Shown piece after piece: positions 34,650 to 44,842 of a stretch of 64,000 nucleotides of DNA. Source of the stretch: JBGTGG01 sp964398945 (GTDB lineage: Bacteria > Bacteroidota > Bacteroidia > Cytophagales > Cyclobacteriaceae); assembly GCA_964398945.1 (NCBI GenBank), contig CAYNOT010000011.1:101058-165057 (forward strand), written 5' to 3'. Positions within the stretch are counted from its first letter, which is position 1, and every line of letters starts with the position of its first letter. Below the pieces are notes generated by a model, which had not been told where the DNA came from, ran no database searches, and was given only the letters and a program-made list of their open reading frames with translations. The position numbers were made by a program, and so were the translations under genes.

Positions 34650-37583
34650 ATGAAAGTCTCTGCTTCACAGCCCTTCCAAATTATTTACTCGTTGTACACA
34701 CACGAGTACCTGGGCTATATGTTTGAGTCCTATATCATCCACCTGGACGATCACGGAAAACTGACGTACCAGCACCAAAACATTTCTTCCAAGAATGCCC
34801 GCGAATTCACGAAAGGCCTTGACGATCGTGATTTTGAATTGATTGCCTTAATGGACTCGATCCATCAGGATATGATTGTAAAAAAATTTTCTGCCAAAGC
34901 GATGAAGGCAGGCGAATTCTTCTCCAAAATTTTTACTGACAAAAAAGGCAACGAACTTGTTCAGGAACAGATCAATGCCTACATGGAAAAAAGGCGGGCG
35001 GAAATCCTTGAAAAAATCAGGGGCAAAATGCTCTTTGAAATGGGCAACGATGGTGAGCCCGCCTGGCGCAAAATTGAAGTGATGGAAAAAAAGGCTTCCA
35101 TACAGTTTCATTTTATGCGTGGCCCGGACCACACCAAGTATTATCCAACGCTTTCCTTCCAGGGCAAAAAAATTGAAATGCCGAATACCGCTGCTTATCT
35201 TATTTGTGCTGACCCTGCGTGGATGGTCGTAAACGGAAAGCTCTTTGGGTTCGAAAAGTATGTTGATGGAAAAAAATTGTTGCCCTTCTTTACCAAGAAA
35301 TTTGTGCTCATCCCTAAAAATATGGAAGAGACTTATTACAAACGTTTTGTTGGGGCGTTGATCGCCAGTTTTGATGATATCGAAGCTACGGGTTTTGAAA
35401 TCAACAAAACCGATTATGATCCGCACCCCGTGCTTACACTTTCTGAGCTTCACCAAAATGCATCTTCCTCCACCAATCTATTCAGTGAGAAAACAGAAGA
35501 CCACAGTGATGAAACCGGAAAAATTGTTTTTGACCTTTCATTCAAATACGGAAAACATAAATTCAAAGGCGATACCAGCGGCACGGTAAATGTTGCCCTT
35601 GAAAAGCATGGCGATGACTTTGTTTTCTATCGGGTAACACGAAAAATCGATGAGGAAAAAAACTTTCTCCAACGACTGCAAAAAATTGGTTTGCCGATAA
35701 AGGGATTCCGGGTGGCGATCCCTAAATCTGAAGCATTCAGTTGGCTGAATGAAAACCGTGTGAACTTATTGAACATGGGATTTGAGGTAAGCCAGCCCGA
35801 AAGCCGTGATAAAAAGTATTTTGTTGGGAAGGCAGTCATTGAAGTTGAAGTAAAAGAAAGTATCGATTGGTTTGACATCCATGCCAAGATCCACTTTGGT
35901 GAATTTGAAATCCCATTTAAAGATTTGCGCAAATTGATCATGCGCAAAAAAGTTGAGTTCAAGTTGCCCAATGGGGAAGTTGCAATCATCCCGGAAGCCT
36001 GGCTTTCAAAATATGGCGATTTGTTTTCGTTGAGCGAAACAGAAGGCAAAAACGAAAAACCTGTTTTAAAGAAGCACCATATCAATCTTGTAAAGGAACT
36101 TGAGAATGGAAACCTGGCCAAAGTACACTTGAGCGAAAAATTCAGAACGCTTGGTGAGTTTAACGGGATAAAAAATTACGCCTTGCCGACCGGTTTTAAT
36201 GGTGAACTAAGGCCATACCAAAAAGCTGGTTTCAATTGGCTGCGTTTTCTGAAAGAATATCATTTAGGCGGATGCCTTGCAGACGACATGGGCCTTGGCA
36301 AAACAGTACAGACCCTGGCGCATTTACAAGCGGAAAAAGAATCAGGAGCGGGTACTTCCTTGTTGATCATGCCAACCTCCTTGATTTACAATTGGGAAAT
36401 GGAAGCAACTAAATTCGCACCTGATCTCCGTATTTTAACCTATACAGGAACCCACCGCGATAAAAATGTAGGCCGTTTCAATGACTACGATTTGATACTC
36501 ACTTCTTATGGTATCACGCGATTGGATATTGATGTGTTGATACAATTCCCTTTTAATTATATCATTCTGGACGAATCGCAAGTCATTAAAAACCCATCTT
36601 CCAACATTGCGAAATCGGTGCGCGAATTAAAATCCAAACATAAGTTGGTGCTTACCGGTACGCCCATGGAAAACTCCACTATGGATTTGTGGTCACAAAT
36701 GACATTCATCAACCCCGGGCTTTTTGGAACACAAACCTATTTCAGAAATGAATATCAAAACCCGATAGAGAAAAAAGGGGACGAGTCCAGATCGAAGAAA
36801 TTAAGTGCCATCATAAAACCTTTTATATTAAGAAGGCACAAATCGCAAGTGGCAACCGAGCTTCCCGAAAAAGTTGAAAACATTCAATACTCGGAAATGA
36901 CGGTGGAACAAGAGAAAAAGTATGAAGAAACAAAATCATACTACCGCAACAAAATCCTGAATGCAATTGAAACAGAAGGGTTGGGCAGCAGCCGGTTTAT
37001 GATTCTCGAAGGGCTTACCAAACTCCGCCAGCTCGCCAACCATCCGCAAATGATCGAGCCTGGTTATGATGGTGATTCGGGCAAAATGGAAGACATCTCA
37101 CACATGCTTGAGAATGCAATTGCAGAAGGCCACAAAATCCTGGTCTTTAGCCAATTTGTAAAACACCTTGCTATTGTTAAGGGTTATTTGGACTCCACAA
37201 AAACTGCCTACGCGTATCTGGATGGATCAAGCACAGACCGAAAAGACCAGGTGGAAGAATTCAACAAAAATAGCAACATCAAAGTATTTTTGATTTCCAT
37301 CAAAGCAGGGGGCTTGGGGTTGAACTTAACCGAAGCCGACTATGTGTTTATCCTTGACCCTTGGTGGAACCCGGCCGTAGAGGCACAAGCGGTTGACCGT
37401 GCGCACCGCATCGGACAAAAGAAAACCGTATTCTCCTATAAGTTCATCACACGAAATACAGTAGAAGAAAAAATCCTGCAGCTCCAGCAAAAGAAATTGA
37501 AATTGAGCACCGATTTAATTACAACGGAGGAAACTTTTATGAAGCAGCTTACAAAAGAAGACATTGAGTCTATGCTTGCTTAA
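34650..37583 (+). CDS. SNF2-family DEAD/DEAH-type helicase
   Basis: A 977-residue protein. The first ~480 residues have no motif I recognise. A SWI2/SNF2 ATPase follows: GELRPYQKAGFNWLRFLKEY, Walker A LADDMGLGKTVQT near residue 545, the DEAH-box position reading ILDESQVIKN near residue 640, LTGTPMENSTMDLWSQ, and motif VI VDRAHRIGQKKTV near residue 917. It probably remodels DNA-protein or nucleic-acid complexes; partners are unknown. It ends inside the 3' end of the converging acyltransferase gene (14-base overlap). Confidence 0.9.
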   Translation: MKVSASQPFQIIYSLYTHEYLGYMFESYIIHLDDHGKLTYQHQNISSKNAREFTKGLDDRDFELIALMDSIHQDMIVKKFSAKAMKAGEFFSKIFTDKKGNELVQEQINAYMEKRRAEILEKIRGKMLFEMGNDGEPAWRKIEVMEKKASIQFHFMRGPDHTKYYPTLSFQGKKIEMPNTAAYLICADPAWMVVNGKLFGFEKYVDGKKLLPFFTKKFVLIPKNMEETYYKRFVGALIASFDDIEATGFEINKTDYDPHPVLTLSELHQNASSSTNLFSEKTEDHSDETGKIVFDLSFKYGKHKFKGDTSGTVNVALEKHGDDFVFYRVTRKIDEEKNFLQRLQKIGLPIKGFRVAIPKSEAFSWLNENRVNLLNMGFEVSQPESRDKKYFVGKAVIEVEVKESIDWFDIHAKIHFGEFEIPFKDLRKLIMRKKVEFKLPNGEVAIIPEAWLSKYGDLFSLSETEGKNEKPVLKKHHINLVKELENGNLAKVHLSEKFRTLGEFNGIKNYALPTGFNGELRPYQKAGFNWLRFLKEYHLGGCLADDMGLGKTVQTLAHLQAEKESGAGTSLLIMPTSLIYNWEMEATKFAPDLRILTYTGTHRDKNVGRFNDYDLILTSYGITRLDIDVLIQFPFNYIILDESQVIKNPSSNIAKSVRELKSKHKLVLTGTPMENSTMDLWSQMTFINPGLFGTQTYFRNEYQNPIEKKGDESRSKKLSAIIKPFILRRHKSQVATELPEKVENIQYSEMTVEQEKKYEETKSYYRNKILNAIETEGLGSSRFMILEGLTKLRQLANHPQMIEPGYDGDSGKMEDISHMLENAIAEGHKILVFSQFVKHLAIVKGYLDSTKTAYAYLDGSSTDRKDQVEEFNKNSNIKVFLISIKAGGLGLNLTEADYVFILDPWWNPAVEAQAVDRAHRIGQKKTVFSYKFITRNTVEEKILQLQQKKLKLSTDLITTEETFMKQLTKEDIESMLA

Positions 37584-38424
37584 GGTGCCGCGTTTTCCAG
37601 CGATCATGCGTCCATAAATACGTTGCCGGGCTTTTTCTGATTTGCTTTTCCAGTTCCTGTATATACGTTTCGATCACACTTGTATCCCCTTTTTCATACG
37701 GAGGTGCACCTAGCTGAACAAAGGAGCCTTTGTAAAAGCCGCGTTTTAATTTTTGAATATTAAAAAAGAAAACAGGGTACTGCATCAAATGAACCATGTG
37801 ATTGGCGCCATAAAAAAATGCGGTCTCCCGGTTCATAAAGGGATAAAAAAACCTTTTGTTCTTTGATCTGCCCGGATATTGATCGGTCACAGTGGCAATG
37901 CCCCGAAGCAAGTGCCTTCGCGATACGGCTTCGCGTGCTACTTTATTTCGCTCAATAGCATACGCACCAAAACGTGTCCTGCATTCCAATATCAACCTGT
38001 CGAAAAAATTATTGTGCACGCGCTGATATACAAAATCCAATGCCAATGGAAGTTCGGTGCTTGCAGACACCATTCCCCACTCCCAGTTAAATTGGTGAGC
38101 AGCGAGATAGATCACAGATTGGTTTTGCTTTGCATACTCAAGCACAGGTTTTTCATCTTCAAAAGAAAACCTTTTCTTTAATTCTTCCTCCTCAATTGTT
38201 AATAACTTAAGGGTTTCCACGCCATAGTCACAAAGGTTATGATAGAATTGGCGTTCAATTATTTTTAATTCTTTCCTGCTTTTATCCGGGAAAGAACTTC
38301 CCAGGTTTTCCTTCACTACTTTCCTGCGGTAGCGAACAACATAATACACAACTAAAAAAAGAAAATCAGAAAAAAGATACAGAATGAAAAAGGGAAGTCG
38401 GGAGAATAATCGTAATAGCAACAT
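37570..38424 (-). CDS. LpxL/HtrB-type lysophospholipid acyltransferase
   Basis: A 284-residue membrane-associated acyltransferase, probably adding a secondary acyl chain to lipid A. The N-terminal helix (MLLLRLFSRLPFFILYLFSD) anchors it. The HX4E-type active site is in LAAHQFNWEWG near residue 108, and DFVYQRVHNNFFDRL and PGRSKNKRFFYPFM follow. I chose ATG 38424 because it begins the anchor helix; upstream codons give an unlikely charged leader. It diverges from the SDR gene. Confidence 0.85.
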   Translation of the reverse strand: MLLLRLFSRLPFFILYLFSDFLFLVVYYVVRYRRKVVKENLGSSFPDKSRKELKIIERQFYHNLCDYGVETLKLLTIEEEELKKRFSFEDEKPVLEYAKQNQSVIYLAAHQFNWEWGMVSASTELPLALDFVYQRVHNNFFDRLILECRTRFGAYAIERNKVAREAVSRRHLLRGIATVTDQYPGRSKNKRFFYPFMNRETAFFYGANHMVHLMQYPVFFFNIQKLKRGFYKGSFVQLGAPPYEKGDTSVIETYIQELEKQIRKSPATYLWTHDRWKTRHLKQA

Positions 38425-38537
38425 AGGTACCGATGGAATCCGAAAGATAATAGAACAATTCTTTTTTTGGTTGTAAATTGGCGTAATTCTGATTGATCTT
38501 GACAGAACTTTTTCCAAGAGATTTGATTTTTCATAGA

Positions 38538-39347
38538 ATGAAGGATAAAGTAGTAATAATCACAGGCGGATCATCGGGTATAGGAAAAGCCCTTGCTGAA
38601 AAATTTGGCCAACATGGGGCAAAACTTCTTATTACCGGAAGAAATGAAGATCGGTTAAAATCCGTTGTGGCTTCACTGACAGAAAAAGGAATTGTGATCC
38701 ATTACTTTAAAGGGGATGTTAGTATTGAAGAAAACAATAAACTCATGGCCGATGAGGCAATCCGGTTGTTTGGATGCATCGACATCCTGATAAACAATGC
38801 TGGTGTTTCTATGCGCGCGTTGTTTGAAGACTCGGACCTCGAGGTTTTCAAAAATGTAATCGAAATCAACTTCTATGGAACCGTTTATGCAACAAAATAC
38901 TGCCTTCCGCATGTCCTTGAATCCAAGGGTTCCATAATTGGTGTTTCCTCCATAATTGGCAGACGCGGTACGCCCGCACGAACCGCATACTCAGCTTCTA
39001 AGTTTGCGATGGAGGGGTTCCTTGAAGCCCTGCGCATGGAGGTGATGAAAAGAGGTGTTCATGTATTGGCGGCTTGCCCGGGGTTTACTACTTCCAATAT
39101 CCGGCTAAATGCCTACACAGCCAATGGCCATGAGCAAGGTGAATCACCCAGGGATGAGGAAAATATGATGAGTGCCGAAGCTGTGGCCGAATCCATTTAC
39201 CGGGCAACAAAAAAACAAAAGCGCGATATCGTTTTAACAGTAAAAGGAAAATTGGTTGTCTTTCTCAATAAGTGGTTGCCGCGCGTTATGGACAACATCG
39301 TACATAATGCAATGGCAAAAGAAAACGACTCTCCTCTTAAAGACTAA
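38538..39347 (+). CDS. Short-chain dehydrogenase/reductase
   Basis: A 269-residue SDR. The nucleotide-binding loop VVIITGGSSGIGKALA is at the start, then the NNAGVS motif, SSIIGRRG, and the catalytic tyrosine and lysine in TAYSASKFAMEGFL (near residue 155). The C-terminal part reads AVAESIYRATKKQKRDIVL and ends with a hydrophobic stretch, as in DHRS7-like membrane-associated SDRs. The substrate is unknown. The ATG at 38538 is exactly at the start of the fold. Its end overlaps the converging DUF3857 gene by 4 bases. Confidence 0.88.
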   Translation: MKDKVVIITGGSSGIGKALAEKFGQHGAKLLITGRNEDRLKSVVASLTEKGIVIHYFKGDVSIEENNKLMADEAIRLFGCIDILINNAGVSMRALFEDSDLEVFKNVIEINFYGTVYATKYCLPHVLESKGSIIGVSSIIGRRGTPARTAYSASKFAMEGFLEALRMEVMKRGVHVLAACPGFTTSNIRLNAYTANGHEQGESPRDEENMMSAEAVAESIYRATKKQKRDIVLTVKGKLVVFLNKWLPRVMDNIVHNAMAKENDSPLKD

Positions 39348-41257
39348 GTCTTAGTAAGAAAAACCAACTTCGTGTTATCCGCTTTATTGATGCTTTTGTA
39401 AAAATCCGTGAGTTCTTTGTACGATTCCGCTGGGAACCTTCCTTTGTTGCGTTTCATTTTTCGAATGTAAACAACGCTTCCCTGATCAATCGAGAACGAA
39501 GCTTCGTACGCTCCAAATTGTGATTTGATTTCAATGGGATTGGGCAAATGCTCAACATAAATATCGTCTGGTATTTGATACTTAATCGTATCGTAATCAA
39601 TATATCCCATTCTAAAAACGATGTCGTTTACACGCTTTTCTGTTTTTTCCGGAACATACGTAGACCGGTTCATCAAATTAGGTGTTAAAAACAAGCGCTT
39701 ACCGCTAACGGAAGCCAGTTTTCGAAGTGAAAGCTCCAATGAAACATCCGCGTATGGTATTTTTTCCTTGTGGTCAACAAACGAAAAACCAACAACATCA
39801 AATGTTGGTATGTCTGTGTTGTTTGTAACCCATTTCTTCTGATCGTCATAATTATTGTTGAGCACAAAATTCAGGTTCCCATTTTCATATTGAAGTCCGG
39901 CATATCGGGTTTTCACGGTGGCTTTTGCATCGCCAGTGTTTGTTACTACAACTTCCGCGGTTCTTGATTGGATGTTAATATCTTGAGGATAGTTTGGGGT
40001 CCTCACAATCTTGCCCCCCTCTTCTGTAATCATAAGTGCATAGCGATCGCCAGTGAAACTCCCTAAATATCCAAACGGATTCGTTTGACTCGTGCATTCC
40101 AACCATATCGTATCCTCTTCATTCGGAATGGCTACAATTACATGGTTTGTCTGATAAGCACCAGGGATATTGATGTCAATGTCAGATTCTCCCTTTCCTG
40201 CTCGGATTTCTGTATAGTATGCTTTAACTCCAACTTTACTCAATAGGGAAACAACATAATTGGAAAGTGCCTTACAATCACCATAGCCTAATTGATCCAC
40301 CACAGATGCTGGAAATGGTTGCAATCCACCTATCCCTAATTGTATACTTACATATCGTGTCTTACTTTGCAAGTGTTCATACACAATTCTTGCTTTCTCT
40401 TCAATTGTTTTAGCATTGCTTGTTAGGTTCTTAATATTTTTAACGGTCTCTTCTGGAAGATAGTCCCTCCCCTTGTTAAGTGAAGCCTGCCAATATCCAT
40501 AATTCTCCCAACTATCCATTTTTCCCTTATACCCTCCATATTCAAATTCATTTGATAAAAACTGAACGTTTGGTATGACTTCGTAACGGTCTGGAGAAAA
40601 CCTTTCATGTTTTGGGGGAGTGAAGTTTAGAAACTCCCAGGATATTTTTCCAACTCCATCAGAGATGGTTCGATCAGGTTCTGCCAGTTTATACAATTTA
40701 TATTTTGGTTCATTGGTTTCTGGAAATTGTATTTCGAATGTTTGTTTTTGAATACTGATCTCGTCATCACGATAAAGGTAGAATGCCGGGATTCCTAAAG
40801 AGTACATGCTCTCCGTTTCATATTCAAACTCTACAGTGTATGGGTACTTACCTTGCCTAAGGTCTGCAATTTTATATCTACCATCCTCAAAAAGACTGTA
40901 TCCGGATACCGCACTTTGATCAATTATATCACTCCCCTTCAGACGCTTGATCACATTTCCATCCCTATCATAGACAGTACCTTTAAAGTAATTTATTTTG
41001 ATTCCCCGTTCATAGTAAACAGCTTCTTGGCCACTGTCATTTCCCTTCACATTGAAAATCGTGATGGCTTTATATTCCCGCCACACAACTTTGCTCTTGC
41101 TGGAAATTTTTATTTCTGTTTTACTGTCACGGACAACCGCATACATTCCCTTTTTTAACTCTTCAGGAATTTCACTGACAGGATATTTCGGGTCTGCCGC
41201 TATCGATAGCGTTGATAGTCCGAAAAAAAACAATAGTGTTGGCCAACATTTTCTCAT
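39344..41257 (-). CDS. DUF3857 / transglutaminase-like exported protein
   Basis: A 637-residue protein with a signal peptide (MRKCWPTLLFFFGLSTLSIA). A DUF3857 beta domain (about residues 40-260) precedes a transglutaminase-like core, with the catalytic cysteine in LGYGDCKALSNYVV and the histidine in YQTNHVIVAIP; the acidic residue is the glutamate in WLECTSQ. A C-terminal beta region follows. The role in the envelope is unknown. It starts 2 bases after its paralog's stop, so the pair is an operon. Confidence 0.85.
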   Translation of the reverse strand: MRKCWPTLLFFFGLSTLSIAADPKYPVSEIPEELKKGMYAVVRDSKTEIKISSKSKVVWREYKAITIFNVKGNDSGQEAVYYERGIKINYFKGTVYDRDGNVIKRLKGSDIIDQSAVSGYSLFEDGRYKIADLRQGKYPYTVEFEYETESMYSLGIPAFYLYRDDEISIQKQTFEIQFPETNEPKYKLYKLAEPDRTISDGVGKISWEFLNFTPPKHERFSPDRYEVIPNVQFLSNEFEYGGYKGKMDSWENYGYWQASLNKGRDYLPEETVKNIKNLTSNAKTIEEKARIVYEHLQSKTRYVSIQLGIGGLQPFPASVVDQLGYGDCKALSNYVVSLLSKVGVKAYYTEIRAGKGESDIDINIPGAYQTNHVIVAIPNEEDTIWLECTSQTNPFGYLGSFTGDRYALMITEEGGKIVRTPNYPQDINIQSRTAEVVVTNTGDAKATVKTRYAGLQYENGNLNFVLNNNYDDQKKWVTNNTDIPTFDVVGFSFVDHKEKIPYADVSLELSLRKLASVSGKRLFLTPNLMNRSTYVPEKTEKRVNDIVFRMGYIDYDTIKYQIPDDIYVEHLPNPIEIKSQFGAYEASFSIDQGSVVYIRKMKRNKGRFPAESYKELTDFYKSINKADNTKLVFLTKT

Positions 41258-41259
41258 AC

Positions 41260-43236
41260 CTATTTCTTTTTAATGACAATCATTTCTGCCTGTTTGGCAA
41301 CTATCTGATTATAAAACTCCCTCAAATTTGGATATTCAACTTGCGAAAAGATACTCCTGTTTACCGATAGGTTGCTCATGATGTTAACTACGTTGCCCAT
41401 CTGATTGACACTGTAGAAATATCGTGCACCATCTTCCGGTAGCCTCAGCACCTTGCTTTGCGGGAGTTCTTCCATTTCATACCCTTCCGGAATCGTAATC
41501 TTTGCCATATAGATCCTTTCAAAAGGACTGCCGAAATTAACAGGATATTGCCGATCTTCTAGCTTGAAAATATTCTCGCTCATTTTTGCAGTTATAAAAG
41601 GATCGATATAATAGATATCAGCCGCTGATGTAATCTCATCAACAATTTCAAATTGGTGCTCCTCCTTAAAAGGCATTCCGATTTCCTTCGCATCGGCAAA
41701 AGCACTGTTCGAAATTTCCCATCCCCTTTCTTTGCTTAGGCTTTCTATATATTTTTCTTCGCCTTCTATAAAATAATTGTTTCTGCTCTTCTGTGCTTCG
41801 TACCCTGTCCTTTCAAAGGCAATCTTTCCTTGCAGGGATTCATCTTCAGAAATAGTGAATTCGGTATTCACTAAAAACCTTGATTTCAAAGAACTCTCCA
41901 AATTCACCCACGATGATCGCTCCTTTGAAATTACAAGCCCCCTTCCGTTCAAACAATTTTGAGGCAGCACACCAATGGGAAGGAATTTTACAGTCGCATC
42001 CAAAAGGATTTGCTTTCCATCAACATAAACCACACAAACCATATTATTAAATTGGCTTGCAACAGGAATACCCTCCCGGACAAAACCATGGTTTCGTGTA
42101 CTTACTAAAACCGGGTACACTTCAAAATTGGCTTTCTCCAACATAGATGCGAGGAGAAAATTAATCTCGGCAGAATTACCTTTTTTGTTTTCCAATACTT
42201 TCTTTAGAGGGGTAGACACATATCTGCGATACGATCCATCCCACGCAACATTTTGTTTTACATAATTGTAAATGGAGTTGATCTTTTGCTCGGGCGAAGT
42301 TTGTCCCGTAGTAATTTCTGCTACCGTACTTTTCAGAAAGTTATTCCCCTTTATTTGCCCACCGAAATTTGCATCCTCCCAAAAAGTCTTATTGATATCA
42401 TCCCATGTACCCATGTAAGCTTTAATGGGTTGGTGGGGCATTTTCACATACGCCAATTCGAAATTGATCCGCGAAATATAATCCGATGGAGTAGTGATGA
42501 ATGGTTCAGGCTTAAATGCAGGAACATTTTGTGCAACGTACCGCATCCTGTTTTCCTGGAGGTTCAGTACCTCATTGCTCTTACTGTCTACTACAAACGT
42601 TATAGGAACAGAGGTCTCTTCCCGTGTACTCAAGGCAATATACCCTTCCATGTACTTATCATAACTGAAATACTCAGGTATCCTTACCCTGTACTCACTC
42701 CAGACAATAGGGATTGTAGACTGGAAAGCCCAATCCTCCAAATTAGACCAAAAATCAGAACTCACGGAATAAGCAATTTCCACCACTGAGCCTTCCTTGA
42801 TATCCGGCATGGTAACTTTTTTTAAGTTCCAATGATCATCCCGCTTCTCATCAAAAATCCCATCCTTTTTTAACTTGGTTTCAACCACTTTCCCATCCAC
42901 TAAATTATAGGTAATTGCTTTGAGCGAAACCACCTTCTCATCCCGACCTCCCTGATGATACAATGGGATTTCAAAATTGGCCCAATCATATCCATCCTTC
43001 TTAAGGATTTTAATGCGGATCAATCGATCAAAGGTGAGTGTAAAGCCTATGCTTTGGTTGTATGATATATGTGATCCTCCATAGTCCAACAACTTTATTG
43101 CAGCAGCTGATGTGTCAGCCGCATATACTTTCATTTCAACTTCTTCTTTGGAAACGCCTCCAAATTTTGCGGGCGGCTTTTGGGAAAACCCCATGTGGAA
43201 TAGACATATCAATGCCAACGTCAATAGTTTCTTCAT
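41260..43236 (-). CDS. DUF3857 protein with a degraded transglutaminase site
   Basis: A 658-residue exported protein (signal peptide MKKLLTLALICLFHMGFSQ) with the same layout as the following gene. The position of the catalytic cysteine reads KKGNSAEINFLL (Ser in place of Cys) and that of the histidine reads FNNMVCVVYV (Asn in place of His). The aspartate is kept in ILLDATVK. It is therefore probably non-catalytic. I used ATG 43236 at the signal peptide. It is the first gene of the two-gene unit and diverges from radA across 221 bases with no other gene. Confidence 0.85.
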   Translation of the reverse strand: MKKLLTLALICLFHMGFSQKPPAKFGGVSKEEVEMKVYAADTSAAAIKLLDYGGSHISYNQSIGFTLTFDRLIRIKILKKDGYDWANFEIPLYHQGGRDEKVVSLKAITYNLVDGKVVETKLKKDGIFDEKRDDHWNLKKVTMPDIKEGSVVEIAYSVSSDFWSNLEDWAFQSTIPIVWSEYRVRIPEYFSYDKYMEGYIALSTREETSVPITFVVDSKSNEVLNLQENRMRYVAQNVPAFKPEPFITTPSDYISRINFELAYVKMPHQPIKAYMGTWDDINKTFWEDANFGGQIKGNNFLKSTVAEITTGQTSPEQKINSIYNYVKQNVAWDGSYRRYVSTPLKKVLENKKGNSAEINFLLASMLEKANFEVYPVLVSTRNHGFVREGIPVASQFNNMVCVVYVDGKQILLDATVKFLPIGVLPQNCLNGRGLVISKERSSWVNLESSLKSRFLVNTEFTISEDESLQGKIAFERTGYEAQKSRNNYFIEGEEKYIESLSKERGWEISNSAFADAKEIGMPFKEEHQFEIVDEITSAADIYYIDPFITAKMSENIFKLEDRQYPVNFGSPFERIYMAKITIPEGYEMEELPQSKVLRLPEDGARYFYSVNQMGNVVNIMSNLSVNRSIFSQVEYPNLREFYNQIVAKQAEMIVIKKK

Positions 43237-43406
43237 ATAATTAATTTTTGTTGGATACGGCTGCAATTGAGAGGTCAACTGTATGGCAGCGGTACTTGTG
43301 TTTGTAATATATTGGTTTTAATGGCCTCAAAAATATGGGAATAATATAATTATCCAATCCAATCCGGTAAGAATAACAAAACTGCTTTAAAAGTAACCCG
43401 TCTACA

Positions 43407-43435
43407 TTGCAAGAAGTGAAATTCTTCTAATTTTG
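43407..43435 (+). promoter_or_regulatory. Putative promoter of radA
   Basis: TTG at 43407-43409, an 18-base spacer, then TAATTTTG at 43428-43435. The pair fits the Bacteroidota consensus well. The radA ATG at 43458 follows after a 22-base gap. Confidence 0.5.
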
Positions 43436-43457
43436 ATTGCCCCATAAATATGGATTA

Positions 43458-44837
43458 ATGGCCAAAGCACGCACCGTTTATTTTTGTCAGCAATGTGGAC
43501 ATGAGTCTGCGAAGTGGCTAGGGAAATGCCCGTCTTGCAATGAATGGAATACATTCGTTGAAGAAACCGTTCAAAAAGAGCCCGCCAAAAATGAGTGGCG
43601 ACAAGAGCGGAAAACAGATCGTGTTGCCAAACCAAAAGTGCTCAGCGAAATTGCCGCTGGAAAAGAGATCCGTATTTCGACCCCCGATGTGGAATTAAAC
43701 CGCGTGCTTGGTGGCGGGATTGTTCCCGGTTCTTTGGTGTTGATTGGAGGAGAACCCGGCATCGGAAAATCAACACTCATGTTGCAATTCGGCATGATGC
43801 TGGCCAAACAAAAGATTCTTTACATCTCCGGGGAAGAGAGTGAGCAACAATTAAAAATGCGTGCGGACCGGTTGGAGTCAAAGCATTCTTTTCAAAATCC
43901 GGAGTGCTACATCCTTACGGAAACAAATACAAAAAATATTTTTCTCGCCATTGAATCGCTCCAACCTGAATTGGTAATTATTGATTCGATTCAAACACTT
44001 CATTCTCCTATGATGGACTCTGTAGCAGGAAGTGTTGGCCAGGTGCGGCAATGTGCCGGGGAGTTTATGAAGTTCGCAAAAGAAACCAACACTCCTGTTT
44101 TTCTTGTTGGCCACATTACCAAGGATGGAATGCTGGCAGGACCTAAAGTGTTGGAGCACATGGTGGACACGGTTTTACAATTTGAAGGGGACCGTCATTT
44201 GGCGTACCGTATTTTGCGCACAACAAAAAACCGGTTTGGCTCCACAGCCGAAATTGGGATTTATGAAATGTTGGGAACGGGTTTGCGCGAAGTAAACAAC
44301 CCCTCCGAAATATTGATCTCACAAAAGGATTCACAAGTAAGTGGAGTGACCATTGGGGCAACGATTGAGGGCAATCGGCCATTGCTTATAGAAATCCAGT
44401 CGTTGGTGAGCCCGGCATCGTATGGAACACCTCAACGGACACCCACCGGCTTCGATCAAAAAAGATTGAACATGTTGCTGGCCGTACTCGAAAAACGCGT
44501 TGGTTTTAAAATGGGAACGCAAGATGTGTTTCTAAATATAGCAGGGGGGATTCGGGTGGAAGACCCGGCCATTGATCTGGCTGTTTGTGTCTCCTTGATA
44601 TCATCCTTCGAAGAAATTTTTGTGTCGGATAAATTTTGCTTTGCGGCAGAAATAGGATTGGGTGGGGAGCTTCGCGCTGTAAACAGAATTGAACAACGTA
44701 TTTCAGAGGCAGAGAAACTGGGGTTTGATAAAATTTATATTTCGAAGTTCAACCAAAAATCATTGGACCTAAAAAAGATCAACATTGAAGTAAAATCGTT
44801 TGGAAAACTTGCGGATGTATTTCAAGATTTATTCTAA
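43458..44837 (+). CDS. radA: DNA repair protein RadA
   Basis: A 459-residue branch-migration ATPase for recombination intermediates. The N-terminal zinc finger FCQQCGHESAKWLGKCPSC has four cysteines. Walker A is in LIGGEPGIGKSTLM near residue 90, the RadA-specific KNRFG motif in TTKNRFGSTAEIG near residue 255, and the Lon-like C-terminal domain includes DVFLNIAGGIRVEDPAIDLA. I chose ATG 43458 because it starts just before the zinc finger. The UPF0316 gene follows after 5 bases. Confidence 0.95.
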   Translation: MAKARTVYFCQQCGHESAKWLGKCPSCNEWNTFVEETVQKEPAKNEWRQERKTDRVAKPKVLSEIAAGKEIRISTPDVELNRVLGGGIVPGSLVLIGGEPGIGKSTLMLQFGMMLAKQKILYISGEESEQQLKMRADRLESKHSFQNPECYILTETNTKNIFLAIESLQPELVIIDSIQTLHSPMMDSVAGSVGQVRQCAGEFMKFAKETNTPVFLVGHITKDGMLAGPKVLEHMVDTVLQFEGDRHLAYRILRTTKNRFGSTAEIGIYEMLGTGLREVNNPSEILISQKDSQVSGVTIGATIEGNRPLLIEIQSLVSPASYGTPQRTPTGFDQKRLNMLLAVLEKRVGFKMGTQDVFLNIAGGIRVEDPAIDLAVCVSLISSFEEIFVSDKFCFAAEIGLGGELRAVNRIEQRISEAEKLGFDKIYISKFNQKSLDLKKINIEVKSFGKLADVFQDLF

Positions 44838-44842
44838 AAATT

